Source: CAZEHJ01 sp964512485 (GTDB lineage Bacteria; Bacteroidota; Rhodothermia; Rhodothermales; UBA10348). From it: a DNA stretch of 14,326 bases. This document shows positions 1 to 6,975 of the stretch, piece by piece (the stretch's first letter is position 1; every line of letters begins with the position of its first letter). Below the pieces are notes generated by a model, which made no database searches, was not told the DNA's origin, and saw only the letters and a program-made list of their open reading frames with translations. The stretch is from the NCBI GenBank assembly GCA_964512485.1, contig CAZEHJ010000084.1, forward strand, positions 1-14,326, in the 5' to 3' direction. The position numbers were made by a program, and so were the translations under genes.

Positions 1-38
1 GTTCATGAAGCCAAACCTAGAACAAACCGCCATCTGCC

Positions 39-701
39 ATGAAATTGAAGCTGTTTACGACATCGACCTTGATGGTCGGCGTACTTAGCTTTTCAGGCGT
101 GATTGCGTATCGACACGAGCTACTGGGTGGACCCACTCCGATTCCCTCGGAAGAAGTCCTGACCGCACAAGTATCCAATGTGACGGCCACCCGATTGACT
201 CCCCTCGAAGAAGCACTCCAGAACCCTAAGAAGTTTACTCCTCTACCACCTGAGCAGATCGACACTGAAACGCTCTGGTTGGCACGCGTCATTTTCTCCG
301 AAACGAAAAGAGCAGATGAACAGGCTCTTGTCGCGTGGGTCGTCCGCAATCGTGTGGACACTCGATATCGGGGAAAGCACAGCTACCAGAGTGTGATTCT
401 TGACCCGTACCAGTTCAGTGCATTTCGTCCCGGTGAAGAAAAAGGCCAGTACTACGCCGGCCTGACCCGGTACTCTCGGGTACCGGGATGGCAGACTGCG
501 TTAAAAATCGCACATGCTGTTCGCACGACGGAAGAAACTCATCGACCCTTTTCCTCCAAAACCCGTCACTTTTACAGTCAACGCTCCATGAGCGGTACTG
601 CTGCTCCAAGTTGGGCCAGAGGAATTGTACCCGTCGAAATCGAATACACGAGTATCGAGATTGACGAACGTCGCTTCAGGTTCTACGAAGACATTTCGTA
701 G
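39..701 (+). CDS. exported SleB-like cell wall hydrolase
   Basis: This 220-residue protein has an N-terminal hydrophobic segment (about residues 5-23) that looks like a signal peptide or anchor. A proline-rich linker follows, and then a Hydrolase_2/SleB-type domain from about residue 78 to the end. The domain is recognised by LARVIFSE (81-88), AWVVRNRV (99-106) and DPYQFSAF (122-129). E88 sits where this family places its catalytic glutamate, and RHFYSQ (176-181) and WARG (192-195) complete the fold. Family members cut peptidoglycan glycan strands as lytic transglycosylases or muramidases; despite the name SleB they are common in non-sporulating Gram-negatives. The ATG at 39 overlaps a TGA at 40-42 in another frame, so an upstream gene could end here with an ATGA overlap, but too little sequence is present to tell. 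Family assignment is good; the in vivo role in envelope remodelling is inferred. Confidence 0.85.
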   Translation: MKLKLFTTSTLMVGVLSFSGVIAYRHELLGGPTPIPSEEVLTAQVSNVTATRLTPLEEALQNPKKFTPLPPEQIDTETLWLARVIFSETKRADEQALVAWVVRNRVDTRYRGKHSYQSVILDPYQFSAFRPGEEKGQYYAGLTRYSRVPGWQTALKIAHAVRTTEETHRPFSSKTRHFYSQRSMSGTAAPSWARGIVPVEIEYTSIEIDERRFRFYEDIS

Positions 702-724
702 GATCCCAAACATCGCGAAAAAAG

Positions 725-759
725 AAAGGGCGCCGATGCGAATGCATCGGCGCCCTTTT
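725..759. terminator. bidirectional intrinsic terminator
   Basis: A perfect 15-bp inverted repeat has arms at 725-739 and 744-758 and a 4-base GAAT loop. It has an A-rich run on the left (from 716) and TTTT on the right, so it works as a rho-independent terminator in both directions. It lies between the stop codons of the convergent hydrolase and RRM genes and should end both transcripts. Confidence 0.9.
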
Positions 760-795
760 CTCTTCAATCAAATATGATCGAATAGCCGTGTTGGC

Positions 796-1137
796 TTACC
801 AGCGGTTGCGACCACCGCCGCCACCGCCACCATAGCCACCGCCGCCGCCGCCGCGATTTCCACCGCCGCCGCCGCCACCGCGACCGCCACGTTCTGGGCG
901 ATCATTGGCTTCGTTTACGCGAATTTCGCGATCACCAACTTCAGCTCCGTTGAGGTTCGAGATGGCTTCATCAGCTGCATCGTCGTCCATTTCAACAAAA
1001 CCGAAACCGCGTGAGCGACCGGTATCCCGATCAGTAATCACTTTGGCTGATTGTACGTCTCCGTACTGGGCGAAAAGATTTTCCAGTTCCTGGTCGTCAG
1101 TGCGCCATGGCAGATTGCCAACAAAAATGTTCTTCAT
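796..1137 (-). CDS. RRM-domain RNA-binding protein with glycine-rich tail
   Basis: This 113-residue protein has one RNA recognition motif (residues 2-77) and a glycine-rich tail. RNP2 is IFVGNL (4-9) and RNP1 is RGFGFVEM (43-50). The aromatic residues F5, F45 and F47 that stack on RNA bases are present. From residue 82 the tail consists almost only of Gly with Arg, Asn and one Tyr (RGG-like), ending in RNRW. Proteins of this type in cyanobacteria and Bacteroidota are small single-stranded RNA binders, often cold- or stress-induced, and thought to act as RNA chaperones. It is monocistronic; the terminator at 725-759 lies just past its stop and a 410-base gene-free region lies upstream. The C-rich plus-strand stretch at 810-890 is this tail read in antisense, not a separate repeat. 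RNA targets cannot be inferred from the sequence. Confidence 0.93.
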   Translation of the reverse strand: MKNIFVGNLPWRTDDQELENLFAQYGDVQSAKVITDRDTGRSRGFGFVEMDDDAADEAISNLNGAEVGDREIRVNEANDRPERGGRGGGGGGGNRGGGGGGYGGGGGGGRNRW

Positions 1138-1547
1138 ATCGTAATGGAAGTCTCTCGACTCCGCTCAAATGGTAAATGCTAAAGGCATCAGCGGTTTCCA
1201 GCAGTCAAGTCACCAGAGAAGTCAAGGAGAAAACCGCAAAACCAGGACGAAGTAAATCGGACGGAAAGGCGAAAATCCAGACATGCACAAAGCTCAAGGC
1301 TGAGGAGCTGATTCGGTCAATGATACGGATGACTGGAGAAAAGATTCTTTGATCCTGGCATGGGCGCAAAATATTCACCTGTTTTCGGCCTATGCTCCTC
1401 AGAAATGATGTTCTCGTAACCATAAGTGCGGCACGCGTTCAGACATTTCCGTGCACATTCTACCGAGTGACCCTGCGCCGATCTTCTCCCGTTTGCAATG
1501 TCGCCTATATTCTCGCGTACCGATTTTACCTATTTCCCGAGAAAACA
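1138..1547. other. gene-free region between divergent genes
   Basis: These 410 bases separate the divergent RRM and YjdF-like genes and must hold both promoters. I found no full TTTG-N19-TAnnTTTG promoter on either strand. A partial TATCATTG box can be read on the minus strand at 1325-1318. Two TTGACT copies lie close together on the minus strand (about 1202-1225). A 72-codon minus-strand frame at 1205-1423 shows no recognisable protein. A long 5' leader for the RRM gene would be in keeping with cold-regulated RRM genes, but no clear stem-loop or riboswitch was seen. Confidence 0.5.
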
Positions 1548-2201
1548 ATGAGTTTCACGAACGCGATTTCCAAGCATCGGGTACCCTTTCTGAAGAACTA
1601 CTGGCTGCTGGGGTACATATGCATATTTGCCATCGTCTGGGCTGGCACACTTATCGGTACCTCAGATCTCAACAACTGGTTGCTGGAAAACGTGCTGGTC
1701 TTTCTTTTTCTGGCTTTTCTGATCGGCACATTTCGCAAATTCCAATTCAGCGACCTTAGTTACCTGCTCATCTTTGTCTTTCTCTGCCTGCACGTATACG
1801 GGTCTCAACACACCTACGCCGAGAATCCGTTCGGCTTCTGGCTGCAGGACCTGTTTGACGGATCGCGCAACAACTATGACCGAATCGTGCATTTCAGTTT
1901 CGGTTTCTTGCTCGCCTATCCAATGAGGGAGTTGTTTCTGAAATGGTTGGGTTTTCCGAGCTGGGTAGCATGGATGCTGCCAATCGAAATCACCCTGTCT
2001 GCGAGTGGGTTCTACGAGATCATCGAATGGGGCGTGGCCGATCTGTTCTTCCGGGAACAGGGAGACGCCTATCTGGGCACACAGGGCGATATCTGGGATG
2101 CCCAAAAAGACATCTTCCTTGCATTCTCCGGAGCCATTCTCGCAACGACCATTGTGTCCGCCATCAAACGGATGTTCAAGATCTACGGAGAACCAGTTTG
2201 A
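1548..2201 (+). CDS. YjdF/DUF2238 family membrane protein
   Basis: This 217-residue integral membrane protein belongs to the DUF2238 (YjdF-like) family. Predicted helices include about residues 17-36, 45-62, 70-87, 112-127, 138-157 and 189-208. Family signatures are HVYGSQHTYAE (82-92), NYDRIVHFSFGFLLAYP (109-125), YEIIEW (156-161) and YLGTQGDIWDAQKD (175-188). The acidic and histidine residues cluster at the membrane face and could bind a metal, but the biochemical function is unknown. The frame is open further upstream to an ATG at 1392; I chose 1548 because the upstream 52 residues look non-coding (Arg/Cys-rich) and the family normally starts close to the first helix. The gene converges on the DUF4199 gene, with only one base between the two stop codons (2199-2201 and 2203-2205) and no visible terminator. 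Confidence 0.88.
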   Translation: MSFTNAISKHRVPFLKNYWLLGYICIFAIVWAGTLIGTSDLNNWLLENVLVFLFLAFLIGTFRKFQFSDLSYLLIFVFLCLHVYGSQHTYAENPFGFWLQDLFDGSRNNYDRIVHFSFGFLLAYPMRELFLKWLGFPSWVAWMLPIEITLSASGFYEIIEWGVADLFFREQGDAYLGTQGDIWDAQKDIFLAFSGAILATTIVSAIKRMFKIYGEPV

Positions 2202-2202
2202 T

Positions 2203-2742
2203 TTACGCCTCTGCGGTCGCAGAAAGGAATCGGCTGTTTTTCAGAAGCGCTGCCGAAATCAAAGAGACCAATAAACCCAGCGGGAAGATTTCAACAAAGG
2301 TCATTGGCAGGCGAAACAGTGGATTCTTGTAGTTCTCCGCGAGTGTTTCCATTTCTGCCATAAGGGCGTCCATATCGGCGCCGGCTACTCCATCTGCGAC
2401 GGCCTGGCGTATGATTGACGCGGTATAGTCGGTCATGAACGCATAGTCCGTCATAGCCAGATTGACTTCCCACACCACAACATAGATAAGACTGGCAACG
2501 AGGGTGATTCCAATTCCGACTAGAAAGGCGGTACCAAATCGAATGACTCCTCCCAGCTCACGGTCGCGGTGACGTTTTACACCAAGGAACACAAGACTCA
2601 GCGCAACGAGCATTATCAGGTATCCCATCCAGGCGGTGAACTCGACCTCTTCGTTACCGGAGGTCGCGTTGATGCCAATAATCATGGTCCCGATTATGAT
2701 TACGCCAGAGATAGCTCCGTATGTGAGAATGAGTTTTTTCAT
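2203..2742 (-). CDS. DUF4199 domain membrane protein
   Basis: This 179-residue protein matches the Bacteroidota DUF4199 family. A Lys-rich start is followed by helix 1 (about 5-23), helix 2 (38-55), a KRHRDRE loop, helix 3 (68-91), an extracytoplasmic segment rich in acidic and Met residues (about 95-138), and a last helix (147-168) holding the family-typical P-x-TFVEIFPLG region. The molecular function is unknown. In Bacteroidota, DUF4199 genes are frequently found near small membrane-anchored LuxR-type HTH proteins, and here one lies directly upstream on the same strand. The gap of 172 bases and a TAGATTTG box at 2829-2822 suggest it also has its own promoter. The two proteins probably form a functional unit, possibly a membrane sensor and its transcription factor; this is inference. 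Confidence 0.8.
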   Translation of the reverse strand: MKKLILTYGAISGVIIIGTMIIGINATSGNEEVEFTAWMGYLIMLVALSLVFLGVKRHRDRELGGVIRFGTAFLVGIGITLVASLIYVVVWEVNLAMTDYAFMTDYTASIIRQAVADGVAGADMDALMAEMETLAENYKNPLFRLPMTFVEIFPLGLLVSLISAALLKNSRFLSATAEA

Positions 2743-2768
2743 GGATTTGGCCCTGATAATTTGGTCTG

Positions 2769-2810
2769 GTGTTTGGATCGTCCGGTTATCGGATCGTCCC
2801 GTGTTTGGAT
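2769..2810 (-). repeat. nested direct repeats in DUF4199 leader
   Basis: Between the candidate promoter and the start codon of the DUF4199 gene there are two copies of GTGTTTGGAT (2769-2778 and 2801-2810) and two copies of GGATCGTCC (2775-2783 and 2791-2799) on the plus strand. The order is A-B-B-A, with the two B copies 16 bases apart. They fall in the transcribed leader if the promoter call is right. They could be regulator sites or an RNA element, or simply a local duplication. Confidence 0.5.
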
Positions 2811-2821
2811 TGATAACACTG

Positions 2822-2829
2822 CAAATCTA
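2822..2829 (-). promoter_or_regulatory. candidate promoter -7 box for DUF4199 gene
   Basis: Read on the minus strand, this is TAGATTTG, a full match to the Bacteroidota -7 consensus TAnnTTTG. It lies about 80 bases upstream of the DUF4199 start codon. No good -33 TTTG box is found at the normal 19-21 base spacing, which would fit a promoter that needs an activator. The inverted repeat at 2852-2869 occupies the activator position. Confidence 0.45.
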
Positions 2830-2851
2830 GGCTCTTTCCCACGGCCATCGC

Positions 2852-2869
2852 ATCACCCATTCGGGTGAT
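2852..2869. promoter_or_regulatory. inverted repeat, possible LuxR-type operator
   Basis: ATCACCC and GGGTGAT form a perfect 7-bp dyad around a 4-base ATTC centre. If the TAGATTTG at 2829-2822 is the -7 box, the dyad centre falls at about -43, a classic binding position for LuxR-family activators. It could instead be a weak hairpin following the regulator gene, but no T-run follows on either strand, so an intrinsic terminator is less likely. Confidence 0.45.
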
Positions 2870-2914
2870 TCTACGATAATCCCCCTTTTTGACGACCGAT
2901 ACAATGCACCATAT

Positions 2915-3328
2915 TCAGCGAATCAATCGCAATTCCCGTGCACGTTGAACGGCCTGTGTTCGCCGACCTACTTCCAACTTGTCGTACAACCTCGAGAGAT
3001 GCGTTTTGATGGTATTCCCGGAAACATGAAGACGGTCAGCCATTTCTTTGTTGGAGAGTCCTTGGGCCAGCAGGCCGAGAACTTCGTACTCACGTTCACT
3101 GATACCGAGATACTCAACAGCTTTTTCATTCCGCTCAAACGATGAAGACTTCCTGCGACCTGAGATGCTGATCCCGATCCAGATACCCATGACCACAAAA
3201 AACGAGGCTACCAGCCCGATGTATATCTCGATCGAAAACGCACGGACCACATACATGTACTCCATCCACTGCAGCAGGACTACCGCAGCGGCGATCACGA
3301 TTCCGTATATCAACATGGTCTTCTTCAT
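2915..3328 (-). CDS. membrane-anchored LuxR-type HTH regulator
   Basis: This 137-residue protein has two predicted transmembrane helices (about 4-24 and 33-56) with only a short loop between them. An Arg/Lys/Ser-rich linker and a GerE/LuxR-type HTH domain (about 74-132) follow. The HTH is clear: LGISEREYEVLGLLAQG (74-90), LSNKEMADRL (91-100), then the recognition helix in SGNTIKTHLSRLYDKL (103-118). No receiver domain or conserved phospho-acceptor Asp is present, so this is not a standard response regulator. A DNA-binding domain held on the inner face of the cytoplasmic membrane implies a signal from the membrane or a partner, plausibly the downstream DUF4199 protein. A TATCTTTT sequence at 3383-3376 on the minus strand is a possible -7 box for this gene. 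Targets are unknown; the dyad at 2852-2869 is a candidate. Confidence 0.85.
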   Translation of the reverse strand: MKKTMLIYGIVIAAAVVLLQWMEYMYVVRAFSIEIYIGLVASFFVVMGIWIGISISGRRKSSSFERNEKAVEYLGISEREYEVLGLLAQGLSNKEMADRLHVSGNTIKTHLSRLYDKLEVGRRTQAVQRARELRLIR

Positions 3329-3495
3329 ACTCTGATTGTCTTGCCCATCAAATGCAGATGCACAAAACGCTTGAGAAAAGATAGCCCAAATCAGTCAGAA
3401 CCGGAGGGTACGGCTTGAGCGTAACCCTGCAGTCGCCCGTGTCACCAACAGGGAGTCTCATGCAATTTGGAATCAATACAAAATGACGAACGCAA

Positions 3496-4047
3496 ATGAT
3501 CAAGGTCGGTGACAACATTGAGCATTTCATTCTTCCAACACATGAAGGAGAACAGTTTGATTCCGGTTCCTTCGCCGGTCGTCGTGCTCTTCTGGCGTTC
3601 ATGCGTTTCGCTCGCTGCCCCTTCTGTAATCTCCGAATCCACCGTCTGGTTGAGCTCTCACCAAGCCTACCGGAAGGTTTCCTGATCGTTGCCGTGTTTG
3701 AGTCTTCTACCGAGGGCCTGAGAGAAGCAGCGGCAAGGCATCATGCCCCTTTTCCCATACTTGCGGATGAAAAAAGAGAAGTCCACAGGCGATATGGCAT
3801 CACGCAGTCCTTCGGTGGACTGATGAAGGGAATGATCATGCGTATGCCTACGTTGCTCAAGGCAATAATCATCCATCGATACTGGCCGTTTCCCATCTCC
3901 GGCAGCATGACAACAATGCCTGCAGATTTTCTTATCGATGAAAAGGGAATTGTTCGTATGGCCCACTACGGACGAGACGAGGGCGACCATTTGCCGCTGG
4001 AGGAGATAGTCTCTTTCGCCTCAACCTCGCCCGCTGAGGATTCCTGA
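3496..4047 (+). CDS. peroxiredoxin-like AhpC/TSA family protein
   Basis: This 183-residue cytosolic protein has a thioredoxin fold of the AhpC/TSA (redoxin) type. It opens with VGDNIEHFILPTHEGE (4-19), typical of the first strands of peroxiredoxins. The active site is RCPFC (C41, C44), a CxxC motif at the place of the peroxidatic cysteine, preceded by the strand ALLAFMRFA. The thioredoxin-fold strand FLIVAVFESS and the segment FLIDEKGIVRMAHYGRD near the C-terminus are also present. It has no signal peptide. CxxC at this place suggests either an atypical 2-Cys peroxiredoxin or a thiol-disulfide reductase. The insert between about 112 and 138 (MKGMIMRMPTLLKAIII) is hydrophobic and Met-rich, as in the peroxiredoxin-like proteins often seen in marine bacteria. 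The substrate is not known; a link to bacillithiol made by BshA in the same window is only a thought. Confidence 0.82.
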   Translation: MIKVGDNIEHFILPTHEGEQFDSGSFAGRRALLAFMRFARCPFCNLRIHRLVELSPSLPEGFLIVAVFESSTEGLREAAARHHAPFPILADEKREVHRRYGITQSFGGLMKGMIMRMPTLLKAIIIHRYWPFPISGSMTTMPADFLIDEKGIVRMAHYGRDEGDHLPLEEIVSFASTSPAEDS

Positions 4048-4080
4048 CCCAGCTCTCACAAAATTGCTTTCCTTCTGCTG

Positions 4081-4112
4081 TTGCACACGTGCCCGAGTTC
4101 TCCGTTTATTTG
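4081..4112 (+). promoter_or_regulatory. candidate promoter of the norCB-like block
   Basis: TTG at 4081-4083, a 21-base spacer and TTTATTTG at 4105-4112 resemble the Bacteroidota TTTG/TAnnTTTG promoter, with one mismatch in the -7 box. This would give a leader of about 80 bases before the GTG at 4201. No TTGAT-N4-ATCAA (FNR-like) dyad was found in this gap. Confidence 0.35.
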
Positions 4113-4200
4113 CGGCGGGCTGTGGCCTCGGGGATGTGATGCCGAAATGGTTTCGCGTTCGCGGTACAGCAATTTCAGAAGATGAATAAGTGAGAGAAGA

Positions 4201-4614
4201 GTGTCCTTGAAAAAACCTGTGTTTTTCGGCCTTATTCTGGCTTTTGGAGTATATACACTCTTCGTGTATACCTCCGGAACGATGGAAGCACCCGATCGGG
4301 AATTGATCTCCAAAGCAGGTGAGGAAGGCCGACTTCTGTATCAGAAATACAACTGTACAGCGTGCCACCAGTTTTATGGAATGGGCGGATATCTCGGCCC
4401 GGATCTGACCAACGTTATGTCAACTCCTGGAAAAGGAGACCTATACGTTCGAGCACTTTTGAAGGTGGGGACGGACGTCATGCCGAATTATGAACTCGAA
4501 GACTCCGAGATAGACGCTCTTGTCGCCTATCTCGATTACGTTGACAACACGGGAAAATTCCCCGAACCCGATGCACAACGGACCTGGTATGGTTCAATCA
4601 AAATTTTGGACTGA
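4201..4614 (+). CDS. NorC-like membrane-anchored cytochrome c
   Basis: This 137-residue protein has one N-terminal transmembrane helix (about 5-24) and a periplasmic class I cytochrome c domain. The heme-binding motif is CTACH (C52, C55, H56). The sixth ligand is most likely M94 in VMPNY. The layout (one helix, GRLLYQKYNCTACHQ, GPDLTNV, MPNYELEDSEIDALVAYLDYV) closely follows NorC, the electron-donating subunit of cytochrome c-dependent nitric oxide reductase. The GTG at 4201 is preceded by a GAGAGAAG purine run, and an in-frame stop at 4183-4185 rules out a longer form; TTG at 4207 is a less likely alternative. The NorB-like gene follows after 59 bases, as expected for a norCB pair. The partner subunit is atypical, so the substrate of the complex is uncertain. 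Confidence 0.88.
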   Translation: MSLKKPVFFGLILAFGVYTLFVYTSGTMEAPDRELISKAGEEGRLLYQKYNCTACHQFYGMGGYLGPDLTNVMSTPGKGDLYVRALLKVGTDVMPNYELEDSEIDALVAYLDYVDNTGKFPEPDAQRTWYGSIKILD

Positions 4615-4673
4615 TCCCTCCTGATTCCTCCACCAGTCTGCCCGATCCCGAAACCGGATACAATCCCAACCGC

Positions 4674-6068
4674 ATGAAAAAGGACTTCATCCCTCACCTG
4701 TTTTTCGGTATTGCGCTCATTTCACTCGTGAGTGCAATGCTGATCGGCAGTATTGCGGCATTGCAGTACGTGTATCCATCGTTTCTGCAGGAATCGATGG
4801 CATTCTACAAGATCCGCCCACTTCACGTCACGTTTGCTGTTTCCTGGATCGTACTGGCCATATTTGGAGGGATCTATTATTATCTGCCGCGAATCTGTCA
4901 GTCTTCGCTTCATTCAAACGGCATTTCACGTATTCATGCCGTGCTCTTCATCGCGACTGGAGTGGCGATCGTCGTATCCGTTGCGCTTGGAATTTTCGGA
5001 GGCCGGGAATACATGGCGTTCTCGCCAATCCTATCCATTCCGGTTCTGGTCGGTTGGGCTCTGTTCGGATTCAATTACTTCAAAACCCTGTACAAAAAGC
5101 TTGAAAAATGGCCGGTCTATCTGTGGATGTGGGCCACAGGCATAGTGTTCATGCTTTTCACGTTTACCGAAGCACATCTGTGGCTGATACCCTATTTCCG
5201 AAATAACATGGTCAGGGATCTGACTGTGCAGTGGAAATCGTACGGTGCCATGGTCGGCTCGTGGAATATGCTGATATATGGTACGGCCATTTATCTGATG
5301 CACAGTATCACAAAGGAAGATGAAATGGCCTACGGAGCCAAATCGTTTTCGCTTTATTTCCTCGGATTCGCGGCTCTCCTGTTTGGATGGGGGCATCATA
5401 CCTATATCATTCCCGTGAACCCGTGGATCAGGACCGTCGCTTACGTCATCAGTATGAGTGAGTTGATCATACTGGGTAACATCATCTGGAACTGGCGCAA
5501 GACGGTGAGCTCGTCGCTGAAATATGCAGATCTCCTACCCGCTCGGTTCCTTTTTTCTGCCGATCTCTGGGTCTTTCTGAATCTGGTTCTGGCCCTCATT
5601 CTGTCTGTGCCTGCGTTGAATGTCTTCACGCACGGAACGCGAATTACTGTCGCGCACGCCATGGGAACGACCATCGGAATAAACTCCACCATTCTGCTGG
5701 CTTCCCTGTTCTACGTCCTCGCTCAGAAATACTCTACGCTTCTGGAACGCCATTGCAAGACGATTAATCGCGGGATCTGGGTTTTTCACATTGCACTGTT
5801 TGCATTCTGCACGTTTCTCATATTAAGTGGACTCGAGAGAAGTGAATGGTTGAATTCAGAGACGACCTTGTCATTTCGGCAGATGTCAATGTCTCTTCGA
5901 CCCTACCTCATTGGATTTCTGGTGTCAGGGTTGGCCATTGCAGCCGGAATATTGATGATTGTGATGCCTGCATTCAAGTGCCTGCATTGCTTCTTTACGA
6001 GTAAAACGGAAGTCGAATCGAAGCTATCTGAAGACGATGCCTTATATGTTGACGGTATCTGGAAATAA
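4674..6068 (+). CDS. atypical NorB-like heme-copper oxidase subunit I
   Basis: This 464-residue protein has about 12 transmembrane helices and the layout of the NorB/cbb3 branch of the heme-copper oxidase superfamily. Visible landmarks are H51 in RPLHVTF (low-spin heme ligand), GWGHHTYIIP (H241, H242; two non-heme metal ligands), E263 in SMSELIILG (where NorB has a conserved Glu), and THGTRITVAHAMGTTIGIN (319-337; H328 at the active-site heme ligand position). Two ligand positions differ from known enzymes. Helix 6 reads VQWKSYGAMVGSWNM (185-199), with no histidine where NorB has H-x3-E and cbb3 has GHNAV. The HxH of helix 10 is HAM (M330), so the second low-spin heme ligand would be Met. The C-terminus carries KCLHCF (435-440). 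The NorC-like gene upstream supports a two-subunit membrane complex taking electrons from cytochrome c. NO reduction is possible but not established. Confidence 0.85.
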   Translation: MKKDFIPHLFFGIALISLVSAMLIGSIAALQYVYPSFLQESMAFYKIRPLHVTFAVSWIVLAIFGGIYYYLPRICQSSLHSNGISRIHAVLFIATGVAIVVSVALGIFGGREYMAFSPILSIPVLVGWALFGFNYFKTLYKKLEKWPVYLWMWATGIVFMLFTFTEAHLWLIPYFRNNMVRDLTVQWKSYGAMVGSWNMLIYGTAIYLMHSITKEDEMAYGAKSFSLYFLGFAALLFGWGHHTYIIPVNPWIRTVAYVISMSELIILGNIIWNWRKTVSSSLKYADLLPARFLFSADLWVFLNLVLALILSVPALNVFTHGTRITVAHAMGTTIGINSTILLASLFYVLAQKYSTLLERHCKTINRGIWVFHIALFAFCTFLILSGLERSEWLNSETTLSFRQMSMSLRPYLIGFLVSGLAIAAGILMIVMPAFKCLHCFFTSKTEVESKLSEDDALYVDGIWK

Positions 6069-6921
6069 GTGGTGCCTGACGTGTGCATGTGTTCTGATAC
6101 TCAGTTTTTCAGGGTGCAGCGACACCTTTCTGGATCCATTCGATAATGACGAGCGATTCTATTCCATTTATGGATATCTGGATTCGCGAGAATCAAATCA
6201 CCGAATCCGAGTAGTCGAGGTCACCCGATTTGCTGAGGCAATCGAAGCTCCAACTCCCGATGAGACAAATTTCGACGCTCAGGTCACGTCCACTGATCTA
6301 CGAACCGGTGAGACGACCCGCTGGGTCCATTCGCTCGAGCACCTGGAGAACGGATTATGGGGACACATTTTCAAAGCCAAGTTTTTGGTGCGCCCCGGCA
6401 GAACGTACCGCCTGGAAGTAACTCGGTCGGACGGAAAAGTGACGAGTGCTGAGACAACAGTGCCTAGATTTCCTGTCACGGTACCTCAACCTGCTGCGCT
6501 GTTTTATCCGTACGAATTGTCACCTGACTCCGGCAAGGCAACCGAAATTTTCGTGCCCGATATTGCTTCGCCCTGGGATATGGTGGTTTCCTACGATTTG
6601 GAGGGCCGATTCATCCATCTCCCGTACGGTAGACCCGGTTTCCGAACAGACGACGGCGGATGGAAGTTTGATATCGATATGTCCAACGATGCCCCGCGCC
6701 TCAGAAGCCAATTGGGATTGAGTCCAACAGCTGAACTTCCCCTTCTCCACGCAATCCTCCTCCAGATACGCGCACTGGATTCCAACTGGGATCCGCCTGA
6801 AGGCGTGTTCGACCCCGAAATTCTTGCACAACCCGGCACCATGTCAAACGTGGAGAATGGATATGGTTTCTGGGGCAGTATCGGTCTTTACCAATACACC
6901 TGGACGGCGCCACCCAATTGA
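6037..6921 (+). CDS. lipoprotein, DUF4249-like
   Basis: This 294-residue protein starts inside the end of the NorB-like gene (32-base overlap with an ATG at 6037; a second in-frame ATG lies at 6046). It has a signal peptide ending in a lipobox, FSGC, with C27 as the lipidated residue, followed by SDT and an acidic stretch like Bacteroidota lipoprotein export signals. The segment VRPGRTYRLEVTRSDGKV (118-135) followed by SAETTVPRFP resembles the beta-sandwich part of DUF4249 lipoproteins, which often sit near TonB-dependent transporters, but no such transporter is seen here. The rest is rich in Pro, Asp and aromatic residues, suited to a surface or periplasmic domain. The overlap indicates translational coupling to the oxidase gene, so it may be an accessory or assembly factor. 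Family call moderate; function unknown. Confidence 0.72.
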   Translation: MPYMLTVSGNKWCLTCACVLILSFSGCSDTFLDPFDNDERFYSIYGYLDSRESNHRIRVVEVTRFAEAIEAPTPDETNFDAQVTSTDLRTGETTRWVHSLEHLENGLWGHIFKAKFLVRPGRTYRLEVTRSDGKVTSAETTVPRFPVTVPQPAALFYPYELSPDSGKATEIFVPDIASPWDMVVSYDLEGRFIHLPYGRPGFRTDDGGWKFDIDMSNDAPRLRSQLGLSPTAELPLLHAILLQIRALDSNWDPPEGVFDPEILAQPGTMSNVENGYGFWGSIGLYQYTWTAPPN

Positions 6922-6975
6922 TTTCAGCGTGCACCAACCAGGAACAGCACAGGCCAACCATCACATAGTCATACG

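Noticed and set aside
1..38. Possible end of an upstream gene with an ATGA overlap at 39-42
   Set aside because: Only 13 codons are visible and other frames are also possible, so no gene can be supported.
810..895. Dense CCGCCG-type repeat on the plus strand
   Set aside because: It is the antisense of Gly codons in the RRM protein tail, so it is explained by the coding sequence and is not a separate repeat element.
1205..1423. 72-codon minus-strand open frame in the gap between the RRM and YjdF-like genes
   Set aside because: No recognisable domain, odd composition, and it overlaps the region that must hold the promoters of both flanking genes.
1392..1547. Upstream extension of the YjdF-like frame to an ATG at 1392
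   Set aside because: The extra 52 residues look like translated non-coding DNA, and family members begin close to the first membrane helix, so 1548 is preferred.
5031..5399. 122-codon minus-strand frame inside the NorB-like gene
   Set aside because: A shadow of the strongly supported oxidase gene with no domain of its own.
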